A stretch of 9,985 bases of DNA, taken from positions 1 to 9,985 of the forward strand of contig DAOWFD010000395.1 in assembly GCA_030638185.1 (NCBI GenBank). Direction: 5' to 3'. Source of the DNA: Candidatus Aegiribacteria sp. (lineage in GTDB: Bacteria; Fermentibacterota; Fermentibacteria; Fermentibacterales; JCC-6). The position numbers and the translations under genes are program-made. The notes below the pieces were generated by a model, which saw nothing but the letters and a program-made list of their open reading frames with translations, was not told the DNA's origin and did no database searches. Positions 1 to 6,062 of the stretch are shown one piece after another; within the stretch, counting starts at the first letter, position 1, and the number at the start of each line of letters is the position of its first letter.

Positions 1-915
1 AGTGGCACGATAGGCTCAGGAGGTCCTGGTGACCACTGGTACGGCTATGCGATCGAGCAGACACCTGATAGTGGCTACGTTGTCGCAGGGAGATACGGTA
101 CTACCGGTTACGTAGTAAAAACCCATCCCGTATCGGGAATTGAATGGGAAAGGACCTTTGGTGCAGGCATTTCAAGTTTCACAGCCTTCAATTCTGTCTG
201 CATTACGGATTCGAATGACTATCTGCTCGCAGGTACAATCTGTCCCAATGAAATCGGTAACTACGAAATATACCTGGTAATGTTGGACGAAGCAGGTGAC
301 TTGCTGTGGGAATTCACCATGGGAGGTCCTGAAGGTGAAAGTGCATCGTCTGTTCAACAGACCACAGATGGAGGATTCATCGTTGCAGGTACTACTAACT
401 CATACGGATCTGGAGAAAGTGACGTATATCTTCTTAAGGTCGACGAATACGGATGTTTGGAGTGGCAAACCTGGGTGGGAGGGCCGGAGAATGATGGTGC
501 CAGTGCTGTCCAGCAGACCACCGATGGTAACTTTGCGATTGCAGGTACAACAAGATCATATGGTGCCGGCTCTTACGATGTCTGGCTGCTGAAGGTCGGC
601 GTACCAGAAGGCATTTCTGAAAGAGACCCAAATATTCCAGGTAGTATTACATGCACAGCCTTCCCGAATCCATGCACTGGAACTTCACAAATCAGATATA
701 CTATCCCGTCAACCAGCCATACAGAGATAACCCTTTTCGATGTAAGTGGAAGACTGGTAAAGATAATACTTGATCGAGTGCAGCCAGCAGGAGAATATAC
801 AGTAACCTGGAACGGCAGCTTCGAGGATGGAGAAGAAGTCCCCGGAGAAATTTATTTTATACATCTGAATGCTGGTAATCTTCAGGCATCAGAGAAAATC
901 ATACTAATCAGGTAA
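1..915 (+). CDS. Secreted repeat protein with FlgD/T9SS-like C-terminal domain (5'-truncated by window edge)
   Basis: The frame is open from base 1 to the TAA at 913-915 (304 residues visible), so the N-terminus lies outside the window. The first ~210 residues are about four copies of a ~50-residue beta-propeller-like repeat with the pattern W...GG....D.A.SVQQT.DGGF.VAGTT.S.G.G..DVYLLKVD. The best copies end at YLLKVDEYG and VWLLKVG. The last ~85 residues, from FPNPCTG through LFDVSGRLVK, AGEYTVTWNG and GEIYFIHL to KIILIR, are a FlgD-Ig-like or type-IX-secretion-like C-terminal domain. Such proteins are normally secreted or surface-attached in FCB-type bacteria. Substrate or ligand cannot be told. 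The domain class is fairly secure; export by T9SS is inference. Confidence 0.88.
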   Translation, partial: SGTIGSGGPGDHWYGYAIEQTPDSGYVVAGRYGTTGYVVKTHPVSGIEWERTFGAGISSFTAFNSVCITDSNDYLLAGTICPNEIGNYEIYLVMLDEAGDLLWEFTMGGPEGESASSVQQTTDGGFIVAGTTNSYGSGESDVYLLKVDEYGCLEWQTWVGGPENDGASAVQQTTDGNFAIAGTTRSYGAGSYDVWLLKVGVPEGISERDPNIPGSITCTAFPNPCTGTSQIRYTIPSTSHTEITLFDVSGRLVKIILDRVQPAGEYTVTWNGSFEDGEEVPGEIYFIHLNAGNLQASEKIILIR

Positions 916-940
916 CGTCAGTACTAACTTGGTCATAAGA

Positions 941-953
941 GAGGAATTTCCTC
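941..953. repeat. Perfect 6-bp inverted repeat in the 916-1205 intergenic stretch
   Basis: GAGGAA and TTCCTC are separated by one T, 26 bp after the stop of the upstream gene. There is no T-run, so it is not a convincing intrinsic terminator. The remaining intergenic sequence up to 1205 shows no gene I can support. Confidence 0.35.
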
Positions 954-1178
954 ATATTGGTTCAATCCGATGCAAACTAGTGCCCATCTAGAATAGCATA
1001 TCCTATTAATAAATAACTCATTAGCTTGATATAGCAAGGCGCATTTCGGGGTTGATGCAGCGGTTTGTCTGCAGTGAACTTTTACAGGGAAACTCCCAGA
1101 AATGCCATCCCTGAAGGATGTCAGGCAGCTATTGACGAAAACGCTACACTACGGCACATTACAATGAGGCCTATTTCT

Positions 1179-1189
1179 GGATAGACACA
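1179..1189 (+). promoter_or_regulatory. GGATAGACACA motif upstream of the broken lipoprotein gene
   Basis: The same 11-mer occurs at 6029-6039 upstream of the hydrolase gene. In both places GGCCT lies 11-15 bp before it and an AAGAGG/AAGGAAG Shine-Dalgarno-like stretch lies shortly after it. It may be a shared leader or promoter element, or a shared cassette border. With only two copies the function is open. Confidence 0.25.
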
Positions 1190-1205
1190 AACTAAGAGGT
1201 ACAAT

Positions 1206-1666
1206 GTGAAGAGAATGGTAGTAACTACTGTATGCATTGCTCTTATTTCATCGTGTTCTGCTGAAGATATTGGTACTATCAGAAATAATAAAGATGAGAA
1301 TGAAATCTCAACTGATACCTTGAATGTTGAAGAACCAGTTTCGGCTCAAAATAGCTTTCATGATCAAACTTTTAAACATTCAGTAATCCACCGGTTGATG
1401 TATTTCCTAACATAATCTTTCGTACAGAACCGAATTATCCTGAGAACGCTAGGAATGCTGGGGTTGAGGGGGTAACAGTTGTGGGCTTGATTCTCGATAG
1501 TATAGGGACCATAGAAGATATCGGAGTTTATCAATCCAGTGGTTCAGATATTCTCGATCGGGCTGCTATTTCAGCCGCATGGAAAACAAGATGGACTCCC
1601 GCTCAAAGAAATAGAGTAGGTGTTAGAGTCTGGACAATTATTGCATACAGATTCGAGATCGACTAA
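1206..1666 (+). pseudogene. Frameshifted lipoprotein with TonB C-terminal-type domain
   Basis: A GTG start at 1206, preceded by AAGAGG, opens MKRMVVTTVCIALISSC: a lipoprotein signal peptide with lipobox LISSC (Cys17). This frame stops at 1413-1415. The rest continues in the -1 frame, open from 1376, as VDVFPNIIFRTEPNYPENAR..., through LILDSIGTIEDIGVYQSSGS and AAWKTRWTPAQR, to the TAA at 1664-1666. Joined, it aligns end to end with the intact gene at 7428-7895 (about 57% identical by eye over the last ~86 residues). Both halves resemble the TonB_C family (YP..A...G.EG.V.V...LD..G, SSG...LD.AA), which in TonB proteins contacts outer-membrane receptors, but here the anchor is a lipid rather than a transmembrane helix. 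A one-base deletion between 1376 and 1412 explains the break. It is either a recent pseudogene or a sequencing error. Confidence 0.8.
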
Positions 1667-1728
1667 GCTCACAGGAGGGGATTGGGTTCCCTTTGACCCG
1701 CTTCACTCCCTCAAGGTAAACTCTCGAT

Positions 1729-1745
1729 TTCAGTCTTCGACTGAA
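1729..1745. repeat. 7-bp stem hairpin (TTCAGTC/GACTGAA)
   Basis: Perfect arms with a TTC loop lie 62 bp after the broken lipoprotein. No T-run follows. It lies in the extra ~138 bp that separates this lipoprotein from its micro-ORF and that is absent at the paralogous locus 7895-7912. Confidence 0.4.
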
Positions 1746-1775
1746 GGTCCAAATCAACAACTTCAGCATGAAAGC

Positions 1776-1796
1776 AAAAACCCCTCCTGGAAGGGG
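1776..1796 (-). terminator. Minus-strand terminator-like hairpin upstream of micro-ORF copy A
   Basis: On the plus strand AAAAA is followed by CCCCT, a 6-nt loop and AGGGG. Read on the minus strand this is a G+C-rich hairpin followed by TTTTT, the shape of an intrinsic terminator. A similar AAAA-GCCC...GGGC arrangement precedes copy B at 2757-2775. No minus-strand gene is seen that would need it. It could instead belong to an antisense RNA across the repeat, or be a folded element of the repeat itself. Confidence 0.3.
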
Positions 1797-1820
1797 GCAT
1801 AACTTTCATGGAGGGGCATC

Positions 1821-1910
1821 ATGATAAATTATCGAACTGTCTTCATTGATTCTTCCGATAACATAATTAAAGCGATTAAACAAGTTGCTGAGTTCCCGGT
1901 CACATATTGA
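1821..1910 (+). CDS. Micro-ORF copy A of the MI(D/N)YRTF repeat family (29 aa)
   Basis: ATG at 1821 is preceded by GGAGGGG four bases upstream and reads MINYRTVFIDSSDNIIKAIK followed by nine more residues, ending in TGA. It is one of five related short frames in the window (others at 2799, 4368, 7293, 7912). They keep the start, the MI(D/N)YRTF core, a Ser at codon 11 (TCT, TCC or TCA: only third-base change), an acidic residue at codon 10 and an Ile at codon 16. Its 3' part matches copy E (38 of 45 bases over codons 10-24), and both follow a TonB-C lipoprotein gene. Beyond that it has no recognisable domain, signal or membrane segment. Translation is inferred from the preserved frame and Shine-Dalgarno sequence. 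It could instead be a non-coding repeat. Confidence 0.5.
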   Translation: MINYRTVFIDSSDNIIKAIKQVAEFPVTY

Positions 1911-2050
1911 TTATCATATCTCTGTAAGCTTCTCACTCGATGGAACTGAGTATGGTGAGTCTGGAAGCTCTACCTCAAGACAGTTTCCTGTAGATATTTG
2001 ACATGACCATTTGAAATGACCATACTAAGGTGTAATGGAGGTTATTTGAT

Positions 2051-2278
2051 ATGAAAATTCTAGCGATAACTGATTTCAAAGCCCACGCTCTTCGGATTTT
2101 GGGAGAGGTTGCGAAAACCAAGGAACATGTGGTGGTAACGAAGAGAGGAAAGCCCTTAGTTGAGGTTATTCCGTTCTCAACCTGCAAGCCTGCACCTGGG
2201 AAGTTGTCCGAGGCATTGATGTTTGAGAAGGACATAGTTTCCCCGCTTGGTGAAGACATGTGGGATGCATGCAAGTGA
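2051..2278 (+). CDS. Type II antitoxin, Phd/YefM family
   Basis: 75 residues. ATG at 2051 has GGAGG at 2037-2041. The family hallmarks are an N-terminal DFKAHALRILGEVAKT helix region and VVVTKRGKPLVEVIPF, corresponding to the conserved 'IT+RGKPVA-L-P' strand of Phd/YefM DNA-binding domains. The C-terminal part (MFEKDIVSPLGEDMWDACK) would be the flexible toxin-binding tail. The stop overlaps the start of the PIN toxin downstream, typical of a translationally coupled toxin-antitoxin operon. Family knowledge predicts that it represses its own promoter and neutralises the toxin. The upstream region has a GACCATTTGAAATGACCATAC stretch at 2003-2023 containing the direct repeat TGACCAT (2002-2008 and 2015-2021), a candidate operator. 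Confidence 0.85.
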   Translation: MKILAITDFKAHALRILGEVAKTKEHVVVTKRGKPLVEVIPFSTCKPAPGKLSEALMFEKDIVSPLGEDMWDACK

Positions 2279-2673
2279 GGCTCGTACTCGATACACATGT
2301 TTGGATTTGGTGGAACATGCATCCTCAGAAGCTTTCCACTACCATACATTCATTACTTTCGAGCCCAGAACATTATGACGAACTTCTTCTTTCAGCCATT
2401 TCAATTTGGGAGTTCAGCAAGCTTCTGGAGAAAAAGAGAATCGGTATCTCCTGTAATCCGGAAGAATGGATTACCGAAGCGTTGGATATGCCAAAGCTTC
2501 GGTTTATACCTTTAACACCGACCATAGCATATCGCTCAACAACCCTCCCGCAACCATTTAACGGAGACCCTGCCGATCAGATCATTGTGGCGACAGCCAG
2601 AGAAGAAAACGCCACAATATTGACGAAAGACAAGATCATGCAGAAATACGAGCATGTACGGAGTCTTTGGTAG
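2269..2673 (+). CDS. Type II toxin, PIN-domain ribonuclease (VapC-like)
   Basis: 134 residues from ATG 2269. GTG 2260 and GTG 2275 are alternative starts, all overlapping the antitoxin end. The PIN motifs are in order: LVLDTH with Asp8, SAISIWEFSKL with Glu48, NGDPADQIIVATA with Asp100/Asp103, and ILTKDK with Asp121, the usual acidic Mg2+ site. The family cleaves RNA (tRNA or rRNA in studied cases) unless bound by the antitoxin. Pairing with a Phd/YefM antitoxin rather than VapB is common for this LDTHVW-type subgroup. Length is normal and all catalytic acids are present, so it should be functional. Micro-ORF copies A and B flank the pair. Confidence 0.87.
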   Translation: MQVRLVLDTHVWIWWNMHPQKLSTTIHSLLSSPEHYDELLLSAISIWEFSKLLEKKRIGISCNPEEWITEALDMPKLRFIPLTPTIAYRSTTLPQPFNGDPADQIIVATAREENATILTKDKIMQKYEHVRSLW

Positions 2674-2771
2674 CGAGAAGGGCAGATATACGCTCAGAAC
2701 AGAATTCAAGTACTTGCCGATCAAATGCCCGAAAAAGCGATTTCAGTAAAACACAAAAGCCCTCTTGATGT

Positions 2772-2807
2772 GGGCATTCACTGCAATGGCGGAGCATCAT
2801 GATAGAT
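2772..2807 (+). repeat. 36-bp block identical to 4341-4376 (5' part of micro-ORF repeat copy B)
   Basis: The block runs from GGGCATTCACTGC through GGCGGAGCATC into codon 3 of the micro-ORF and matches copy C base for base. The identity includes the non-coding 27 bp before the ATG, so what is preserved is not only the peptide. Confidence 0.8.
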
Positions 2808-2879
2808 TATCGAACTTTCTTCGCTGAATCCACTGAAGAGAGCATTAAAATATCTCAAAGAATCATTGAGATTTTCTAA
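2799..2879 (+). CDS. Micro-ORF copy B of the MI(D/N)YRTF repeat family (26 aa)
   Basis: It reads MIDYRTFFAESTEESIKISQ plus six residues, with GGCGGAG ending seven bases before the ATG stop-to-start interval of CATC. It lies 126 bp after the PIN toxin stop and 210 bp before the ATPase gene. The shared core ends around codon 17, after which the sequence differs from all other copies. The same frame is open upstream only back to a TGA at 2766-2768, so ATG 2799 is the natural start. There is no recognised domain, and it may be non-coding. Confidence 0.5.
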   Translation: MIDYRTFFAESTEESIKISQRIIEIF

Positions 2880-3029
2880 ATCAGTTTGTTGCAGCCATAG
2901 TAAATCACTTTTTCCAGACTGTCAATCGCACAGAAATATAGTGCCGCTTTAAAATTACCTGAGGTCACCTCTCTTCAAATAGCATCCCGCAAAAAGAGTA
3001 AAGAAAGGAATCTTTCGGTAATTATGGGT

Positions 3030-3070
3030 TGCACTCCAAAAATATCATGATATATTTGGAATGCACTCCA
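3030..3070. promoter_or_regulatory. 24-bp palindrome flanked by 9-bp direct repeats upstream of the ATPase gene
   Basis: CCAAAAATATCA at 3036-3047 faces TGATATATTTGG at 3048-3059, one mismatch in 12. The direct repeat TGCACTCCA flanks it at 3030-3038 and 3062-3070, 32 bp (about three helical turns) apart. The block ends 19 bp before the ATPase ATG and contains a TATATT that could be a -10. It looks like an operator for a dimeric or tetrameric repressor. Which regulator binds is unknown. Confidence 0.55.
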
Positions 3071-3089
3071 TTAATACCGAAGGAGTATT

Positions 3090-4271
3090 ATGAAGACAAG
3101 ATACCTGCAAAGCGTTATAAAGCAAGACCTGAAAACTAAAATGGTTTTCCTCGCCGGTCCAAGGCAGGTTGGTAAAACCACACTTGCCAAGATGATAGCA
3201 ACGGGATACACTCATCCGGCATATCTAAACTGGGATAATCCTGATCATAGACAGAAGATACCCAGAATGCATTGGAGCCCGGATGCGGATCTGCTTATTC
3301 TGGACGAAGTACATAAATACCCGAATTGGAAAAATCTCGTGAAAGGGATTTGGGATACCAAAACAAATGATATGCACATCCTGGTTACTGGTAGTTCAAG
3401 GCTCAATATATTCCGAAAAGGAGGTGATTCGCTCTCCGGAAGATATCATCTACTCAGATTGCATCCTTTTTCAGTGAAGGAATACTCTCTGGCAAGCAGT
3501 GAGCCCTTTAAGATGCAGCATGAGATTCCTCCAGAACTTGATTTCAGTGTTGAGGCTCAAGACCTTTTACAACTTCTAGAATTCGGAGGTTTCCCTGAAC
3601 CTCTGCTTTCATCAAATAAGCGACAGTGGCGCAGATGGAAACGAAACAGATTCGAAACTGTTATCCGGGAGGACATAAGAGATACATCCAGAGTGAACTT
3701 GATCACAGAACTGGAAACGATGGGACTCATGCTAAGCGATCGAATATGCTCTCCTCTCTCAATGAATTCTTTAGCCGGGGATCTGCAAGTCAGCCCGAAA
3801 ACTGTCAAGAGTTGGCTGTCAGTATTTTGCGAAAACTACTTCGCTTTTAAAATACCTCCATACCATAAAAGCCTTCAAAGAGCCTTACGAAAGGAATCAA
3901 AATACTATCTATGGGATTGGTCAGTTCTTGAGGATCAAGGAAAACAGTTTGAGAACCTGGTTGCTTCTCATCTTCTTAAATTCTGCCATTTCATCTCTGA
4001 TGTGTATGGTTATTCCTTAAGACTCTTTTACTTGAGAGACACCGATAAGCGGGAAGTAGATTTCCTGATGGTCTGGGAAAACAAACCCTGGCTTACCGTA
4101 GAGTGCAAAAGTAGACCCGGAGGAAGACTTACACCAATTAAATACTTTTCTGATCGCCTTGGAGTTGCTAAGAGATATATGGTCGTTAGAGAGGATGGGA
4201 TCGATTACTTAGAGCACAATTCCGCTGTACGGGTTATGTCAGCAAATAGATTTCTGAATGCACTTGTTTAA
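3090..4271 (+). CDS. AAA_14/DUF4143-type ATPase
   Basis: 393 residues. ATG at 3090 has AAGGAG at 3079-3084. Walker A is GPRQVGKTT (residues 23-31), Walker B LLILDEVHK (68-76), and the sensor-1-like strand LVTGSS (98-103) is followed by the FRKGGDSLSGRYHLLRLHPF segment diagnostic of the family. The middle has a DNA-binding-like helical region (SLAGDLQVSPKTVKSWL). The C-terminal DUF4143 has EVDFLM (322-327) and VECKS (337-341), the E/D...E.K pattern of a nuclease-like fold. These proteins are widespread in bacteria and archaea and spread by transfer, but their cellular role is not established. Length is normal and no motif is missing. Micro-ORF copies B and C bracket it and a palindromic control region precedes it. 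Confidence 0.9.
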   Translation: MKTRYLQSVIKQDLKTKMVFLAGPRQVGKTTLAKMIATGYTHPAYLNWDNPDHRQKIPRMHWSPDADLLILDEVHKYPNWKNLVKGIWDTKTNDMHILVTGSSRLNIFRKGGDSLSGRYHLLRLHPFSVKEYSLASSEPFKMQHEIPPELDFSVEAQDLLQLLEFGGFPEPLLSSNKRQWRRWKRNRFETVIREDIRDTSRVNLITELETMGLMLSDRICSPLSMNSLAGDLQVSPKTVKSWLSVFCENYFAFKIPPYHKSLQRALRKESKYYLWDWSVLEDQGKQFENLVASHLLKFCHFISDVYGYSLRLFYLRDTDKREVDFLMVWENKPWLTVECKSRPGGRLTPIKYFSDRLGVAKRYMVVREDGIDYLEHNSAVRVMSANRFLNALV

Positions 4272-4340
4272 GTATTGTATCAAAACAAATACCATATACA
4301 GTATGATTTAGCATACATTATGAGAAGACATCGTGAAGGG

Positions 4341-4376
4341 GGGCATTCACTGCAATGGCGGAGCATCATGATAGAT
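4341..4376 (+). repeat. 36-bp block identical to 2772-2807 (5' part of micro-ORF repeat copy C)
   Basis: Same block as in copy B. Here the reading frame stays open further upstream (to a TTG at 4275), giving a possible in-frame extension ending ...HSLQWRSI before the Met. Confidence 0.8.
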
Positions 4377-4472
4377 CGTCGAACCTTCATCGATGAATCA
4401 GACGAATGCTTCATTGAAGTTGCCAGGGAGCTGGAGAGTTGTCATAATAATATTATGAATATTCGGACTTGA
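4368..4472 (+). CDS. Micro-ORF copy C of the MI(D/N)YRTF repeat family (34 aa)
   Basis: It reads MIDRRTFIDESDECFIEVAR followed by ELESCHNN and a six-residue tail, ending in TGA, 97 bp after the ATPase stop. Codons 10-26 match copy D at 47 of 51 bases, while its upstream 36 bp match copy B, so it is a mosaic. Of the eight base-change codons versus copy D across the ORF core, three are silent. An upstream in-frame TTG (4275) would give a 65-aa product, but the internal ATG carries the conserved Shine-Dalgarno-like GGCGGAG. Predicted helical, soluble and Cys-containing. Function unknown. Confidence 0.5.
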   Translation: MIDRRTFIDESDECFIEVARELESCHNNIMNIRT

Positions 4473-4570
4473 AATAGAGGTTCGTTAATCAAGATAAGGC
4501 ATAATAATGAGCATGTTTTTTTAATTTATTCATTACGATGCAAGCTGCAGTTTTGCGTGTCGATTTCTTT

Positions 4571-4942
4571 TCATCCCAATCGAACCACGGTCACTTCACC
4601 AACATTGCTGTATCGATCAGGCCCACAGGTAAGAATTATGATCTGCCATTCTTTGCCCGCCTTGGCGAGAACTGCTACCATCAATTTAAGTCTCTCCGAG
4701 TCTGTATTCCCCAATGCATCATCAAGTATGAGAGGAGCCTCACCGTCCTTTGAAACGGTCATCGCATATGCCAACCGAGATATTAGAGAGACATGTTCTT
4801 TGGTACCTCCACTCAAGGGCTCAATCGGGACATTAGAATCATCCATCGCCCTCCTAGCGACCGACAGGTCCTCAGTTACATCAACCTCAAAGGTGTTGTT
4901 AATCACCAAGTGACTGAGCCTTGCTATTGCAGTGACACACAC
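4571..4942 (-). pseudogene. C-terminal remnant of an SMC/YhaN-like ATPase
   Basis: About 120 residues remain: ABC signature LSGGTKEHVSLISRLA (43-58 from a GTG at 4942), Walker B PLILDDAL (70-77), D-loop-like NTDSER (79-84) and QIIILTCGPDRY, ending naturally with VTVVRLG. This is the C-terminal lobe of large coiled-coil ATPases of the SMC/RecF/YhaN class that act on DNA. The N-terminal lobe with Walker A and the coiled coil is missing, and the minus-strand frame meets a stop about 50 codons upstream of Met1. No Walker A could be found in the 300 bp beyond. It is best read as a 5'-deleted gene, on the opposite strand to its neighbours. Such ATPases often accompany defence or repair loci. Confidence 0.75.
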
Positions 4943-5242
4943 AGGTCTGCAAGCCCGATGTGAACTACATTTTCTGTAGAAATGATGTTACCAAGATAGA
5001 GGCTGGATGATTTTCAGAATTCCGACTTCATTAGCAGAGATTTATCCTGCTGGCCGGTGTTCTAAAGTAATCATTCATTTGCGATGTTAGCTGAGCTGAT
5101 TTAGGAGCAGTACTATCAGTTCAGGTTGGAAATGAGGATCAGATAAGTTATGTTGAATTATAATTTCAAGATAACGAAAATCCAGTTTCCTTATATTTTC
5201 ATCAGCCGCTGATGCCCATAGTATTCTAAAAGGAGGTTATTA
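4943..5242. other. Intergenic, no supported gene
   Basis: Short open stretches on the minus strand are broken by stops in all frames and I recognise none. A perfect palindrome ATCAGC-C-GCTGAT lies at 5201-5213, 30 bp before the next gene, and could be an operator for it. Confidence 0.4.
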
Positions 5243-5755
5243 ATGAAGATTATAACAATGGCGTTGATCTTTATCTGGTTATTCAGTGTCTCGTCTTACG
5301 CGGAAGATGCGTCCCGATTCGAAGTGCATGGCGGATACTCCTGCTTGCATACTCCTGTTGTAGACGTTTTCCATGGCTGCAATTGTGGGCTGACCTACTA
5401 TTTCTACGACTATTTTGGCCTTGAAATCGATATCAGCGGCCATTATGAAGGTTCTGTGGATTTCTACAACTTTTTAGTCGGTCCGAAATATGTATTTAAC
5501 CGAACTGGGAATATCTCTCCGTATGTTCACACTCTCGTCGGCGTCGGATATGTATATGACAGTTGGTGCTGTCTTGTGGGAAATTCCTGGTCTGAAACAC
5601 AGGTTGCTTATGCCATGGGAGCCGGTATGGACATCAAGCTCAACAAACATGTCGCCATTCGCCCGATACAATTGGATTACATCCGTCAAATGGGTAATTT
5701 GAGGGAACATCAGGCCCGGTATACCTTCGGTCTTGTTTTTAGTTTCGGGGACTAA
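5243..5755 (+). CDS. Small outer-membrane beta-barrel protein
   Basis: 170 residues. ATG follows AAAGGAGG at 5229-5236, a strong Shine-Dalgarno. The signal peptide is MKIITMALIFIWLFSVSSYA, with likely cleavage after Ala20. The mature part alternates polar and aromatic residues as barrel strands do (FEVHGGYS, CGLTYYFYDYFGLEIDISGHY, YNFLVGPKYVF, SPYVHTLVGVGYVY, HVAIRPIQLDYI, ARYTFGLVFSFGD), with the LVGPKY and RPIQLDYI features of OmpA/OMP_b-brl-like eight-stranded barrels. It ends near a C-terminal Phe. There are five cysteines in the mature part (SCL, GCNCG, WCC), more than usual, which may form disulfides in the periplasm. Ligand and role are unknown. Confidence 0.8.
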   Translation: MKIITMALIFIWLFSVSSYAEDASRFEVHGGYSCLHTPVVDVFHGCNCGLTYYFYDYFGLEIDISGHYEGSVDFYNFLVGPKYVFNRTGNISPYVHTLVGVGYVYDSWCCLVGNSWSETQVAYAMGAGMDIKLNKHVAIRPIQLDYIRQMGNLREHQARYTFGLVFSFGD

Positions 5756-6062
5756 TGCGTGCCTTAAACTTCTGTTCTTTTTTAAATGGCTTCTGTATAA
5801 TAAATTCTTTGTGCATATTTCGATCTGCATAAAATCCTGGAATAAAGAAAATGAAATAGTATATGTCAAATCTTTTCTCGTACGGTGGTATCGTTGCTGG
5901 AAACCAGTTCTGCGAAATGAAAAGAGACCTTCTACATTCACCGAACCGACCGCGAGCCACGAGTAATTACCTTGGGGTGCAACCACTACTCGCCAGTGCT
6001 GTAGTCATCAGTTGGCCTGGTTCATGCAGGATAGACACAGTAGCCAAAGGAAGAACAATGGC
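5756..6062. other. Intergenic, no supported gene
   Basis: Overlapping ORFs of 73-77 codons lie on both strands, but neither has a Shine-Dalgarno or recognisable composition. The right-hand end holds the GGATAGACACA motif (6029-6039) shared with 1179-1189, then AAAGGAAG before the hydrolase start. Confidence 0.4.

Noticed and set aside
1371..1377. TTTAAAC, a classic -1 ribosomal slippage heptamer, near the lipoprotein frameshift
   Set aside because: It is in the wrong phase (0 frame reads TTT AAA C, not T TTA AAC), and slipping there enters TAA at 1373-1375.
2297..2515. Plus-strand 72-codon ORF inside the PIN toxin
   Set aside because: It is another frame of the toxin gene, which shows all catalytic acids in the chosen frame.
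4557..4913. Plus-strand 118-codon ORF
   Set aside because: It lies opposite the ATPase remnant, whose minus-strand frame has the ABC signature and Walker B.
5474..5986. Minus-strand 170-codon ORF
   Set aside because: It overlaps the outer-membrane barrel gene antisense and has no Shine-Dalgarno or recognisable domain.
6012..6062. TTG start adding 17 residues to the hydrolase
   Set aside because: It would place a charged stretch ahead of a normal signal sequence; ATG 6063 has a better-placed Shine-Dalgarno and N-terminus.
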